From the NCBI RefSeq assembly GCF_902806685.2, contig NC_048539.1, positions 16,346,378-16,410,377 of the forward strand: DNA of 64,000 nt, written 5' to 3'. This DNA is from Maniola hyperantus. Lineage: Eukaryota; Arthropoda; Insecta; Lepidoptera; Nymphalidae. Made by a program: the position numbers and the translations under genes. Below the pieces are notes generated by a model. The model was not told the DNA's origin, made no database searches, and saw only the letters and a program-made list of their open reading frames with translations. Below are positions 1 through 12,500 of this stretch, piece by piece; the first letter of the stretch is position 1; each line of letters starts with the position of its first letter.

Positions 1-125
1 TAAAACGTGGTACCTAGGTATTTTGTTTTGTTTTAAAATGGTTGAACAAGTTTTGAAATAGTAAGTATCTAACTAAAACTGACGCCTCATGTATTTTGAG
101 CACACTACCAAATTACCACAGTAGA

Positions 126-341
126 TCCTAATACTAGTATTATAAATGCGAAAGTGTGTCTGTCTGTCTGCTAGCTTTTCACGGCCAAACAGTTTAACCG
201 ATTTTGATGAAATTTTGTACAGATTTAGCTTACATCCCGGGGAAGGACATAGGCTAGTTTTTATCCTGGAAAATTAAAGGGATCCCGCAAGATTTTTAAA
301 AAACCTAAATCTACACGGACGGAATCGTGGGCATCATATAG
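126..341 (+). mobile_element. Helitron-like element, family D
   Basis: Starts A|TCCTAATACTAG, has the AAAGTGTGTCTGTCTG and CCGATTTTGATGAAATTT body and ends CATCATATAG|T. Family D runs 5'-TCCATACTAATATTATAAAT or TCAGTACCC... to ...GGGCATCAGCTAG-3'. Lies in NRF intron 3. Confidence 0.7.
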
Positions 342-366
342 TTTCGAATAAATTAGATCTACTCAC

Positions 367-500
367 AGTCCTGACGATGTCCGGCAGGTCCGAGGAGATG
401 GACATGCGCACGTTGTAGAAGGCCGTCTCGAACGGCGGCCCCAGCCCGGACACCGACACGTCCTGCCGCCAATCGGTGAAGATCTGAGACCCGCTACTAC
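367..500 (-). CDS. nrf-6: NRF-6-like gene, exon 3
   Basis: The 134-nt exon has acceptor GTTTGCAG|GTAG and donor GACT|GTGAGT and starts in the phase left by exon 2. It reads SGSQIFTDWRQDVSVS, then GLGPPFETAFYNVRMSIS and ends in phase 0. It is GC-rich against AT-rich surroundings, as expected of a real exon. The rest of the gene lies left of the window. Confidence 0.7.
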
Positions 501-3500
501 CTGCAAACAACATCATTTCAGGCTCATTTTCAATGGTTCAGCTCTTAGTTCGGGTAGATTTTTTTTCAATTCTTTCTCAGTCGAGGTTTAAGTTATAGTG
601 AAATGCTCCATGCAACATCTCAAGTTTCTAGGGGCTGTACGGGTGTGCGGGGCTTTTCCTTCCTTATTGCCATTTCGACCTGTCGTGTACTATAGCTTAT
701 GGGCAGCTGAAAACAATGAACAAGTAAAACCATAGGATCGCTCTACTATCTAAATTATTATCGATAATTTAGCCTTCCTTGGTTTGCACTTATCGTTATT
801 ATTTATCGATAATTTTAGCTTCCTTGATTTGCACTTATCCATTGAACCTTGGAAGTTTGAAAATAAATTATGCCAATATAATAATCATTGTAAAACGCGC
901 GCCGTGACTGCGTTGAACTCTTTATTATGTAAAGGATTCATTCACGACGCGGACGATCGCGGGAATATGCTACTAATTATACTAATATCACGAGTGTAAA
1001 GAAGAAATATTTGTTTGTTTGTAATCGACAAACTCTTAAATTAATGAACCAATTTTAATTATTACTAGCTTATGCTCGCGACTTCGTCCGCGTGAACTAC
1101 AAAATTTCAAAACCCTATTTCACCCCCTTAGGAGTTGAATTTTCAAAAATCCTTTCTTAGCGGATGCCTACGTCATAATAGCTATCTGCATGCCAAATTT
1201 CAGCCCGATCCGTCCAGTAGTTTGAGCTGTGCGTTGATAGATCAGTCAGTCAGTCAGTCAGTCATTCAGTCAGTCAGTCAGTCACCTTTTCCTTTTATAT
1301 ATATAGATTTCACCATTAGAAAGCTTCTTTATCTAGAAGTATCATAAGGCTATAAATTCTGGCGATTCGGCCAGGCTATTCTAGGCTATTAAATATAAGT
1401 CTGAAATGTAAAATTATATAAGGTATCTGTAACGCTGTTGATTACAAAAAAAACCGGCCAAGTGCGAATCAAGCTCGCGCACCTAGAGTTCCGTACTACA
1501 GTCGTATTTTTTCGACATTTTGCACTATAAATTAAAAAACGATTATGCATTAATAAAAAATACTGTTTTAGAATGTACAGGTGGAGCCATTTCATATGAT
1601 ACACTTAGTTATCTTACTTTGAAAATTGGAAATACTAATTATTAGTTCATGACCACAATTAATTTTTTTTTGTGTGATGAAACCTTAAATTTACGGTTCT
1701 CAAATTTTCCCCCTAATGTATGCTATAAGACCTACCTACCTACCTGCCAAATTTCGTGATTCTAGGTCAACGGGAAGTACCTTGTAGGTTTCTTGACAGA
1801 CAGACAGGTCCTATGTGGGTTCCGTTTTTCCTTTCAAGGTACGGAACCCTAAAAATAACAAAAACTACCCATTTTTTTTTTAAATATTACAATAAAACTT
1901 AAAGCTAGCCTTATCTAATTACTATATAAATCATGACCGCGTGGAATGGTGCCAAGAATACTGGCTGCATTTCCGCGCTGGACAGCCAGGCTGATCCGTT
2001 GCGCAAAAAATGAGCCAGCCCTTCTCTCACCAGATGAGGCTATTAATCGCGGTGAAATGTCTCGTAAAAAATTTTTAGTACTAAGACTCCATGGCCCCAG
2101 GGTCTCCACGGCAAACGGCACAAAAATGTTACTCTCTATAAGAGAGGCATACTTGCGCCGCTTGCCGTTTTCAGCTGTTTCTGCGGCTCCCGGTCTTGAT
2201 GCTGTCTTCCTGATATGACACGGGGCCAATGTGTCAACGCAAGTTGCGTCCCACATTAGCGCCCGTCCCCGTTCCCAGGGAACCAGCGTCAATCCATCAG
2301 GTCTCTTGCCATCATCCCGACTAATCCCTGCCGGCTCAATGTCGTGACGGCTCAATGAGCGCAGGAATATTTATGGTGGCAAGAGCTCTTTTAATTGTAT
2401 CGTTAAGAACCCATGTTGCTTTTATTGGCTGTAACTTTGAAAGAAATGAATAAAATTAAAATTAAATTACTGCGATCGAAATCGTGGGCAAATACCAGTC
2501 ACGTATACAGTAGGGTTTAATAAAATAAGTACTTACTTAATATTAATAAACATTCGAGAACAGTTTCTGCTCCAGTTACTATTCTAGTCTGCCACTGACT
2601 GTACTGCAATACTTCGCCCGCACAATGATCTCACCGATATTGTGGAACCTTCGCCCACTTGTTTAGATACAACTAGCTAATGCTCGCGACTTCATCCGCG
2701 TGGACTACACAAATTTCGAACCCCTATTTCACCCCCTTAGAGATTGAATTTTCAAAAATCCTTTCTTAGAGGATGCCTACGTCATAATAGCTATCCGCAT
2801 GCCAAATTTCAGCCCGGTCCGTCCAGTAGTTTGAGCTGTGCGTTGATAGATCAGTCAGTCAGTCAGTCACCTTTTCCTTTTATATATTATTTAGATTACT
2901 TATTACTTACATCATACACAAACGTGCGTAAAAGTTGCTTTTAAATTGTAAATATTTACATATTAAATATTAACATAGTTTACTACTAAGTATGTTTACT
3001 AATTTTACTATTATAGTCTACCTACTATTAAGTTCATGAAACACTGTTCTAGGGTCACTTTGTTTTATTTTAAATAATTATAAATACATATCAAAAGTTG
3101 CGTAACCGGCAGGAATCGAACCTGCATCTTCTGGGTTCGCGCCCGATGCCCTGACCACTCGGCCACGGTTTCGCTTACTGCCAGTGACGAAATTCGTGAT
3201 ACGTATGTCCACTCAGTACTGAAGCGACTGTTTTGATCACTTTGTTTTAATTTTAATACAGGCTTCTTTTTAACTGAAATTTCCGATAGTCTTTTTTCAC
3301 ATATCTTAGCATCTCTTTCGGGAAATATTGCCCATTGGTGATTTTATAATATTTGTACAGTACCTCACCCACCTCTGGTTTAGAATGTTGCCCCTAACAG
3401 TGAGGTCATATCTACCTAACGACTTACCTACCCGACAATAAGTATGCATAAAAGTAAAATATTAAATTACAAAAAATTATAATATTTAGTTCCGTATTTG

Positions 3501-6500
3501 TTAATAAACATATAGGTACCTAGATAAAGCCGGTTTTTCGTTAAAAATAAACAACACAAGTAACACGTGAAATACCTACTTGGCCACTTTGCCAAATCGC
3601 TATAATATCTTTATACCTATATGACTTAATCTTGTGTAACGATTACCGAGTTCCAGTTACCATTCTGCATATTATATAATAAAACAGTTAAGAAACAAAC
3701 GGTTAAACATTAATTACCTATAGTAGGTAGGTTTGTAGGTATACTTAGGTTGAGATCTATAGAGCACACTTTGACTTAGCTCAGACTTAAGATTGAGTTA
3801 AAACGAGATAGATTTATGTGGGAGGTATACATCTATCTCATTTTAACTCAGTCTTAAGTCTAAGTAAAGTCAGAGTGCAATCTATAGGTATCACCCTAAC
3901 TGCGCGTAATTTTTTTTTTTTTTAAAGAATATTAGCCATGTTAAATGACTAATATTCTCCTTTCCCCTCCAACTAAGCGTAAAGCTTGTGCTAGGAGTAG
4001 GTACGACAATAGTGCAACGGGCGGGGTTTGAACCGTCGACCTTTCGGTTTTCACTCCACTCCTTTACCTGTTGAGCTATTGAGGCTCAAGCTCAATGCAT
4101 TTCTGCAATGCATTTTGACGAAGTTTAGTTTGCATAAGTATGCAAAATTTAAAATTGCTACTAGTATAAAACGGGTACATACCACGATTAACTAGACTTC
4201 GGAAATTGAAAATACAAATTTTTAGTTCATGACCACAATTTAATTTTTTTTGTGTGATGTAACTACAAATTCACGGTATTCAGATTTTTTCCCTTATGTC
4301 TGCTATAAGACCTACCTAGTACCTACCTGCCAAATTTCATGGTTCTAGGTCAACGGGACTTACAAACTAGTAAATCTACTACTGGTTAGGTTACCTAGGA
4401 GAAACAATAAGAAACTCTACCAAACTAAAAACTACAGCGTTACCTTTTCCTACTTTCATCACCACCTATGAGATTGATTAATTTAAGATGTAAAATGATT
4501 TAAGATGTACTGTAATGTCGGACTCCAGATTTCTTTATTGTGCATATTTTTTACGTATTTTTTGTTAGTTAAATTTTTATTTCAAATTTCAAATAATTTA
4601 TTTCAAATAACTTGAGTTTACAGTAGCTGTAGGAGGTTGGAGCCTTCTTTTAGGAGTAGGCGAACTACTCCTGTGTCAGAAGACACCGATCTTCCTTAAC
4701 AATATTTTCATCAGCGATATCAAGCAAACGTGTGTGAGTTAGTAAGTGTATGGATAGATATATGTATGTGTGTGTTTGTGTGTGTGTGTGCGCGTGTGCG
4801 TGTGTGTGTGTGTGTGCGTGTGTGTGTGTGTGTGCGCGCGTGGTCTATGCGTATATTATGTGAGTATTAAACAAAATAGTCAAATAAACCTAGTAAGTAC
4901 TACATAGTTGTTATATGGTACGTATCAAAAGCGATTCCACTTCATCATAGTTTAGTGATAACAGATACTTTTTCAAAATTTCTTTGCAAGCATTGAATTT
5001 TAGTGGATATGTTTTAAGCTTCCTGTTAATCACGTTATATAGATAACTTGATTGTATGGAATATTGATTCCGAGCAAAAGCAGCTCTGGTTCGAGATGTT
5101 TTTGCTACAATAAATCTATTTCTTTTATTGGCAGGTGAAAAAGGTAAAGATTTGTGCTTCCTTAAGACTATGCTTAAAACGTATAGCTTTCTGACCGTAA
5201 GTAAGCCCGAGTCAGAATAGAGCTGAGTAGTAAAATTTAAATCAAGCTATTTTTTTATGCTGGTGATAAAATTTCGATTGATATACCTAGTGGGTTTAAC
5301 GCATACTACTTCATATTATAGAGTTACTTAGTAGGTGCTTTGCCACTGGTCTTCTCAATTGAAATACATAGTACCTAAGCCCTGTCTCTTCTCAAGGTCC
5401 ATAGTCTAATCACCCTATCTACATGTTCGTAACTTATTATAAAAAATCATAATTATGTCATATCCTCTTATTAGTTAATCTTTGACATCTTAGACAAAAA
5501 GTAAGATAAAAACAATATTACTTAATTAGAAGGTAAGAACCTACTAAAGTACGTACCTACTTTGCCATACCTTCGTCATTTATCTTGGTAAGTATAAACT
5601 AGCACTACTAGCAGTGGGTAGGCATTAGTTAGGTAGGAACCTGTTTACTGGCAGGTCATAATGAAAAATATGCATTTAGCTTACAACTGGGGTAAGCAGT
5701 GCATTTATGCCTCTATGACCTCGCGTCCTCCACTGCAACAAATATAGCAGTGCTACGTACGGTTGCGATTCCGGGAGGGCGCATGCAGGTCGTTGAGGAT
5801 GGAGCAGAGTTCCGCCGAGCCCGTCCAGTAGTTGTTCCCCCAGTAGAACATCGACGTGTAGCGCCCGCTCGCGTCCTCCACTGCAACAAATATAGCAGTG
5901 CTACGTACGGTTGCGATTCCGGGAGGGCGCATGCAGGTCGTTGAGGATGGAGCAGAGTTCCGCCGAGCCCGTCCAGTAGTTGTTCCCCCAGTAGAACATC
6001 GACGTGTAGCGCCCGCTCGCGTCCTCCACTGCAACAAATATAGCAGTGCTACGTACGGTTGCGATTCCGGGAGGGCGCATGCAGGTCGTTGAGGATGGAG
6101 CAGAGTTCCGCCGAGCCCGTCCAGTAGTTGTTCCCCCAGTAGAACATCGACGTGTAGCGCCCGCTCGCGTCCTCCACTGCAACAAAAAATACATACTGTT
6201 ACTAAAGCTGCATTTACACTAGAGGATCATACAATATACATGTATAGAGCGAGTCTCAATTTATGTTTTATATTATCTTCGGAATAGTATTAGAAATCAC
6301 GTCATGCATTGCCAGACACTTAGTATGGTGGCAACTCCTTTCCAGACACCCTTAAAGTTTTATAAATTGTTAAAATACCTTTGACATAAGATTGTTTACA
6401 TCTTTATCAAATGTTATCTCCAAAAGCCAACAGGATACAAACTTCATAGAGCGTTCCTCCCTATGTTGGGGACAATACGCAGATAAACTTTCAGCTTTTA

Positions 6501-9500
6501 TAAAATAGCGAAGGTCTGACATGGTCTGAGTTCTGACACTACTACGTCTATAACGACTACGTACGGATTTACTAATTAATGCGTAGATCTGAAAATAATA
6601 AGATCCTTATTAAATGAAAACAAGATGTCATCGATAAAATCATTATCTAGTAGGTAGAATTGCAACTTGCAAGTCATTGTTAAAAATTATAAGTAAGTCT
6701 TGTACCTACCTAGGTACGTACAATATACGTAAGTATTTAATTTAATTCAAGGAGTGTTTAATTAAGCAACTGGCAGCGGACAGTGACCTCTTGCTTATTA
6801 TAATAATTACTATCGACTCGCCCCGGATTCCCATGGGTGCAATATAGATACCTACTAATGTGGTGTCAGTGATGAGTGATGAAAATCATAAAATCGATTA
6901 TATCGAGCCAACCTCAAAAGATACATGTATGCTATGGCGGATTTTTTTGTAGAACTTTATAAGAGAAACAATTTCAACATACATTGTTTTCGCGTAACTT
7001 TGATCATTTAGGCAGCGCACGCCTCGGAAACTCAAATGAGAGGATTTTTTCCGACCTAATTCACATTATTTCAATTTCCCTAGGGATCTCTAATTTTTTT
7101 GAGAATTAAACTATACCTATGTAAGCCTTCCTCTTGAATTACTCTAATATTGGTGAAAACCGCATTAAAATCCGTTGCGTAGTTTAAAAGATCTACGCGT
7201 TCATACATACAGACAGCGGGAAGTGACTTTATTTTATACTATGTAGAGATACTTATTGACCAAATCTAAATTTAATCCACCGTAAACTTGAACTTTGCAA
7301 TGACCTGAAATAGTAAAGGTTATTTTTCAATTTTATTTTAAGGTTTATTTTAAGGTTAATGACCGAGACGCCATAGTCTTCCTTCCGTAAACAAAGTAGG
7401 AAATGATACGGAGCTTTCTGATGGCTTGCAAATTGCTTCCTCTTGTAATGACTGCCATCATTTGCAACGCCGTTTCAGTAACGCCTTATAGGCCGAGAGA
7501 CAGTGGACAGAAATAATTATTGCTAAAATCACATTTTTAACCGACTTCAAAAAAAGAAGGAGGTTCTCAATTCGTCGGAATCTTTAATAAAACTTTAATT
7601 TTGAAATAAAATTAATCTTGTTATATTATAGAACTTAAACTGTCATGAGTGATATTAATGAATAAAACCCGAACATAAACTAATAAGTCCCGAGCATAAA
7701 CTAGTATTTTATAAATTACGTACAATGGTACGTCTATATATATAAAAGGGAAAGGTGACTGACTGACTGACTGACTGACTGACTGACTGATCTATCAACG
7801 CACAGCTCAAACTACTCGACGGATCGGGCTGAAATTTGGCGTGCAGATAGCTATTATGGCGTAGGCATCCGCTAAGAAAGGATTTTTGAAAATTCAACTC
7901 CTAAGGGGGTGAAATAGGGTTTTGAAATTTTGTAGTCCACGCGGACGAAGTCGCGAGCATAAGCTAGTAATTTATAAAATACTAGTTTATGCTCGGGACT
8001 CCGTCCGCGTGGACCATACACGAACCCCTATTTTATACGCTTAAGGGTTGATTTTTCACAAATCCTTTCTAAGCAGATGTCTACGTCATAATAGCTATCT
8101 GCATGTCAAATTTCAGCCTGATCTGTTCAGTAGAGTCAGCTTTTTCTTTTATATTAATAGATAATATTATATATGTACGTAATACGTAGGACTATGTAAC
8201 CTCAGCCCACCTCACAGCATGCCTTAGTGTCGTAGTCCGCGCTATAAAGTAAAATACAGCAACATTTTGTTTTTTTTATCCAGTTTCCTCTTCGTCTCAT
8301 TTAGAGTAAGTAAATAAAAATCTAATTCTACAAACCTATTATTAGCTTGTAGTCACTTATTTTTAAGATTATAATAGATAAATTAAAGCTGTTGGTTTTC
8401 CTAGTAAAATAAAAATAAAAATAAAATAAAAGTAAGAAAGTAGGTATATTATACATCTAGAAATATGTCTAGCTTTCGCCTGTATTATGGATTTGAACAT
8501 GTACGTGGTTTGGCGGTTGTCTCTTTGACTATAAGATAAACCACAAAGACGGCTATAGTTATATGATTGTGAGTAATGGTTATAAAGAGTATTTCTATTT
8601 TATTGACTTAGGTCATAGCAGTTTAACTAATACAAATGGTTTGATAATAATTTTCTAGCCTACAGATCTCAGTCCAGTATTATAGACAGATAGACAGACG
8701 GCCTTATTCTTGCGACCTTTTTAGTATAGTATTTTTTTAAAGATAGTCAATTTTAAATATTTTACTAATCTATACTAAATAAAATAAATAAATATAAATA
8801 TAAAAAATAAATATATAAAATATATATAAATAATAATAAATATATATATAATAAATATAAATGCGAATGTGTGTCTGTCTGTCTGTCTGTCTGTCTATCT
8901 GTCTGTCTGTCTGTCTGTCTGTCTGCTAGCCTTTCATCGCCCAACCGTTCAACCGATTATGACGAAATTTGGTACAGTGATAGCTTGCATCCCGGGGAAG
9001 GACATTGGCTACTTTTTATCTCGGAAAATCAAAAAGTTCCCATGGGATGTTTAAAAACCTAAATCCACGCGTACGAAGTCGCGGGCATCAGCTAGTTTAA
9101 AATAATTTAATGATTTTAAGCTTATTTTCTGGTTTTACGATAAAAAATACGTAAGCAAAATAATTTATACAACTATTTGAGGTAGGCTTATTATCATGTA
9201 CTTACGACATAGATGATGCCTGCCACTTTGTTCGTAATTAAAGTAGGGTTTAAACATTCTGTAGGAACTTTTTACATTTCCGGGTTAAAAAACTGTCCAT
9301 GTTAGGGACGTAACATGTATTTATCTTGGTATAACTGATCTTTAAACTAAACAATGTGTTCTAGAAGATTTTTGTTTTATTGTTGGTGGTGGGTATTGCT
9401 TGCTTTTCCTGTCTCTTCAGTAGTGGAAGGGTGAGCGGTGCATATAGCTATCGAACACTGGCACTTTGTACCATATTTTTTACTATTTAGTGATCAGTCT

Positions 9501-12500
9501 AGTTTGGCGGATTATAGCATGTGGTTCTTCGTATACCAAGGACTTCCGTAAAATAAGCCTGCTTGAATTACTTAAAGTTAATGTTAATAAAAAACCCCAT
9601 AAATAAGAAATATAATTAGTGATTTATTTCGAAAGCTTGCCTTAAGTAGCGATCCAAGGTAAGGTCGCGAGGTTTTTGACATAAGGTCCTCGGGATGTAA
9701 GTGTCACGTTCAAGAGAAACAAACTTGTTTTACATAGAGTGTCCATCGGTTTATTTCCTTTTATCATCCTTTTATGAATAAAAACACGTAGTCCTTCTTA
9801 CTAATAGATGGTTTAAATATGCAAAAGATACCATTAGCATCCGATTCGAATCCGTGAAAATACGTTCCAAAGTAGTTATAGAATTACTAGATGATGCCCG
9901 CGACATCGTCCGCGTGGATTTAGTTTTTTTTAAAATCCCGTGAGAACTCTTTTATTTTCCGGGATAAAAAGTAGCCTATGTCCTTTCCTGGGATATAAGC
10001 TAACTCTGCACCAAATTTCATCAAAATCGGTTGAGCTGTTGGGCCGTGAAAAGCTAGCAGACAGGCAGACAGACTGAAATGAGGCAACGTCAGTTTTTTT
10101 TAACGATGTAGCCGTTCACTAAGAAACAAAAATTCCATGCGTTAAAGGGTTTAGTAGAGATTACAGTTTGTATGAAAGTTCGTAATTTTTCAAGTTATAT
10201 CTATGATAATTGCTATTTGGGGTTATTTGAGTATAAGTAGGTAAGTGTTTCAGGATTTTTGAAAATTCCAGGCCGATTTTCAAAATTACCACTTCAGCGA
10301 AGCCGGGGTGGCTCAGCTAGTTATGAGCGCAGTTTGATTTGACGCACAGCACTCCGCGCAAGGCCCCGCATCTTCCTGAACGAGGCCTAGAGGTGTACCG
10401 AGAGTTGAACCCTGGAACCCCTTGAATTCGAGGTGACGGACGTCTTAAACGAAAGGCTATCATATAATATTTTAGGTATATCAAATCTTAGACAGAGCAA
10501 CCGCCGAGTTTCTTGCTGGTTCATCTCGGTAGGAAAGGCATTCCGAACAAGTGGTAGATGCATTTGACGGTTCAAAAGTACTTGTAAAAGTTTAATAGAA
10601 TAAAAAAATTTTTTATTTATTTATTTGCGTTTGCGTTGCTTTAACGGTGAAGGAAAACATCGTGAGGAAACCTGCATGCCTGAGAGTTCTCCATAATGTT
10701 CTCAAAGGTGTGTGAAGTCTACCAATCCGCACATGGCCAGCGTGGTAGACTATTGCCAAAACCCTTCTCACTCTGAGAGGAGACCCGTGCTCTGTAGTGA
10801 GCCGGTGATGGGTTGATCATGATGATGATGATGATGATTTTTTTTTTCCTTTTTTACTATTAATGTATAATGTGTTTGGCCATTTCCTGTTAATTGAACA
10901 AGGCGAGGCGACCTCCAGTGAGGTCCTTCAAGGCTTCATGTTTAATATTTCCAATATGGTTCCGACAGGTCTGTAAGAACAGGTTCATAGAATTTACAAA
11001 AGTTTTGGCACTTCACTAATCCATGTCTTATACTAATATCATAATCTCTGTCAGCGTGTCTGTATATCTGCAAGCTTTTCACGGCTCATCCGTTTAACCG
11101 ATTTTGGCACAGTGATATCTTGCACCCCGCGGCCGAACATAGACTACTTTTTATCCCTGAAAAGCAAAGGATTTTTAAAGACTCATCCGTTTAACAGTGC
11201 GTGTGGCCAGTGATGACATATGCGATATAACTATAAATCCGTCGCGTCGGTCTTGCGCCTGATCTCTCTCCGGCTTTGTCGGATTGCCGTCCTAGAGATT
11301 TTCCGCGTTGATGCCTAATTTCTATAGTCTATGTAGATTATCGCCATCATGACCGAAAGTTGGTTGGGAGGTATTAAAATTCAGATTGAGTAGTACCTAT
11401 ATAATTTAATTTCAAGGAATGTTGGTCAATTCTCACACATATAATTATACGTTATTAACTCATTACTGAATCTCTGAAGAAATATTATGATAACTGATTA
11501 AACATAAAAAATATTATAACCAATATGTGCCTACAAATCGTATGCAAATAGATTTTTATTTTAAACGTATTTAAGTCAAACAACGGCGGGTACGTGTGGT
11601 CAAGGTGACTTTACGAAATTATTTAAAGGAACAAATATTATGAATGACTAGCTGACCCGCCCCGGCTTCGCTCGGGTGGAATTTAGAAAATCGAGGTGGG
11701 GGTGGAATAAAAAAAAATCCTGAAACACGTATTTCTTCATTTGTAACCGAAACCCAAATACCAATTTTTATGCAAATAACTTGAAAAATGACGGACTTTC
11801 ATACAAACTTCATCCCCAATTTAACCCACTTAGGGGTGGAATTTCGAAAAACCCTTTCTTAGTGGATACCTACTCTTTACAAAGAACATACTTTCAAAAT
11901 TTCTTGTCTCTAGGACCAGCGCTTTAGGCTGCGTGTTGATATATAAGTCAGTCAGTCAGGACTTTGAATTTACATATACAGATTTTATGTCGAGAATTTG
12001 TTGTTGTTCGCCTCATAACTTTGGAATGCACTACCATTGACCATACGCAAGTCAAAGTCACTAGACTCCTTTAAAACTGCAGTGAAGAATCATTATCTTA
12101 CAAATTGAAGACGACAATCAGATTTTAGTTTCTCCTTAAGTATGATTATAGAGTATATATTAGTCTATTTTATTAGTATATTTATTATATTGGTATTATA
12201 CATATTATTTAATACATTTATTAGTGGTTTATGTATTAGTATGTATCAGTTATTTGAATGTATGTATATTAGTATATTACACACCACCTGCAGTCTAATT
12301 TTCCTCACATTTTCCAATCTTTAAGGTTGCCTGGAGGTTGGTTGGTTGGAGATCGTTAATTAGCGATAAGGCCGCCTTTTGTATCTTCCTTCTGTCTGTG
12401 TTTTTATTCTTTAATGTAATCCTCCTTGTGGTTGTGCAAATAAAGTGTATTTATTATTATTTATTATCGTCAGGGCATACTTACTTGGAGACAGTGGCGT

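Noticed and set aside
1135..1347. Ser/Gln-rich ORFs (SVSQSVSQS) here and at 2744, 7709, 50281 and 53458
   Set aside because: They are translations of the GTCA tetranucleotide run and conserved body of family A Helitrons, not genes.
3102..3172. Functional tRNA-Ser(CGA)
   Set aside because: T33 is replaced by G, the anticodon stem has a mismatch and the long variable arm is missing. Kept only as a tRNA-like pseudogene.
5719..6176. Regular 148-bp repeat considered as a CRISPR-like or satellite array
   Set aside because: Whole units are identical with no variable spacers, and they encode a splice-bounded NRF exon. A tandem exon repeat explains it.
8869..9062. Cys/Leu/Ser-rich ORFs (CLSVCLSVCLS) here and at 19333
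   Set aside because: Shadows of the TCTG microsatellite in family D Helitrons.
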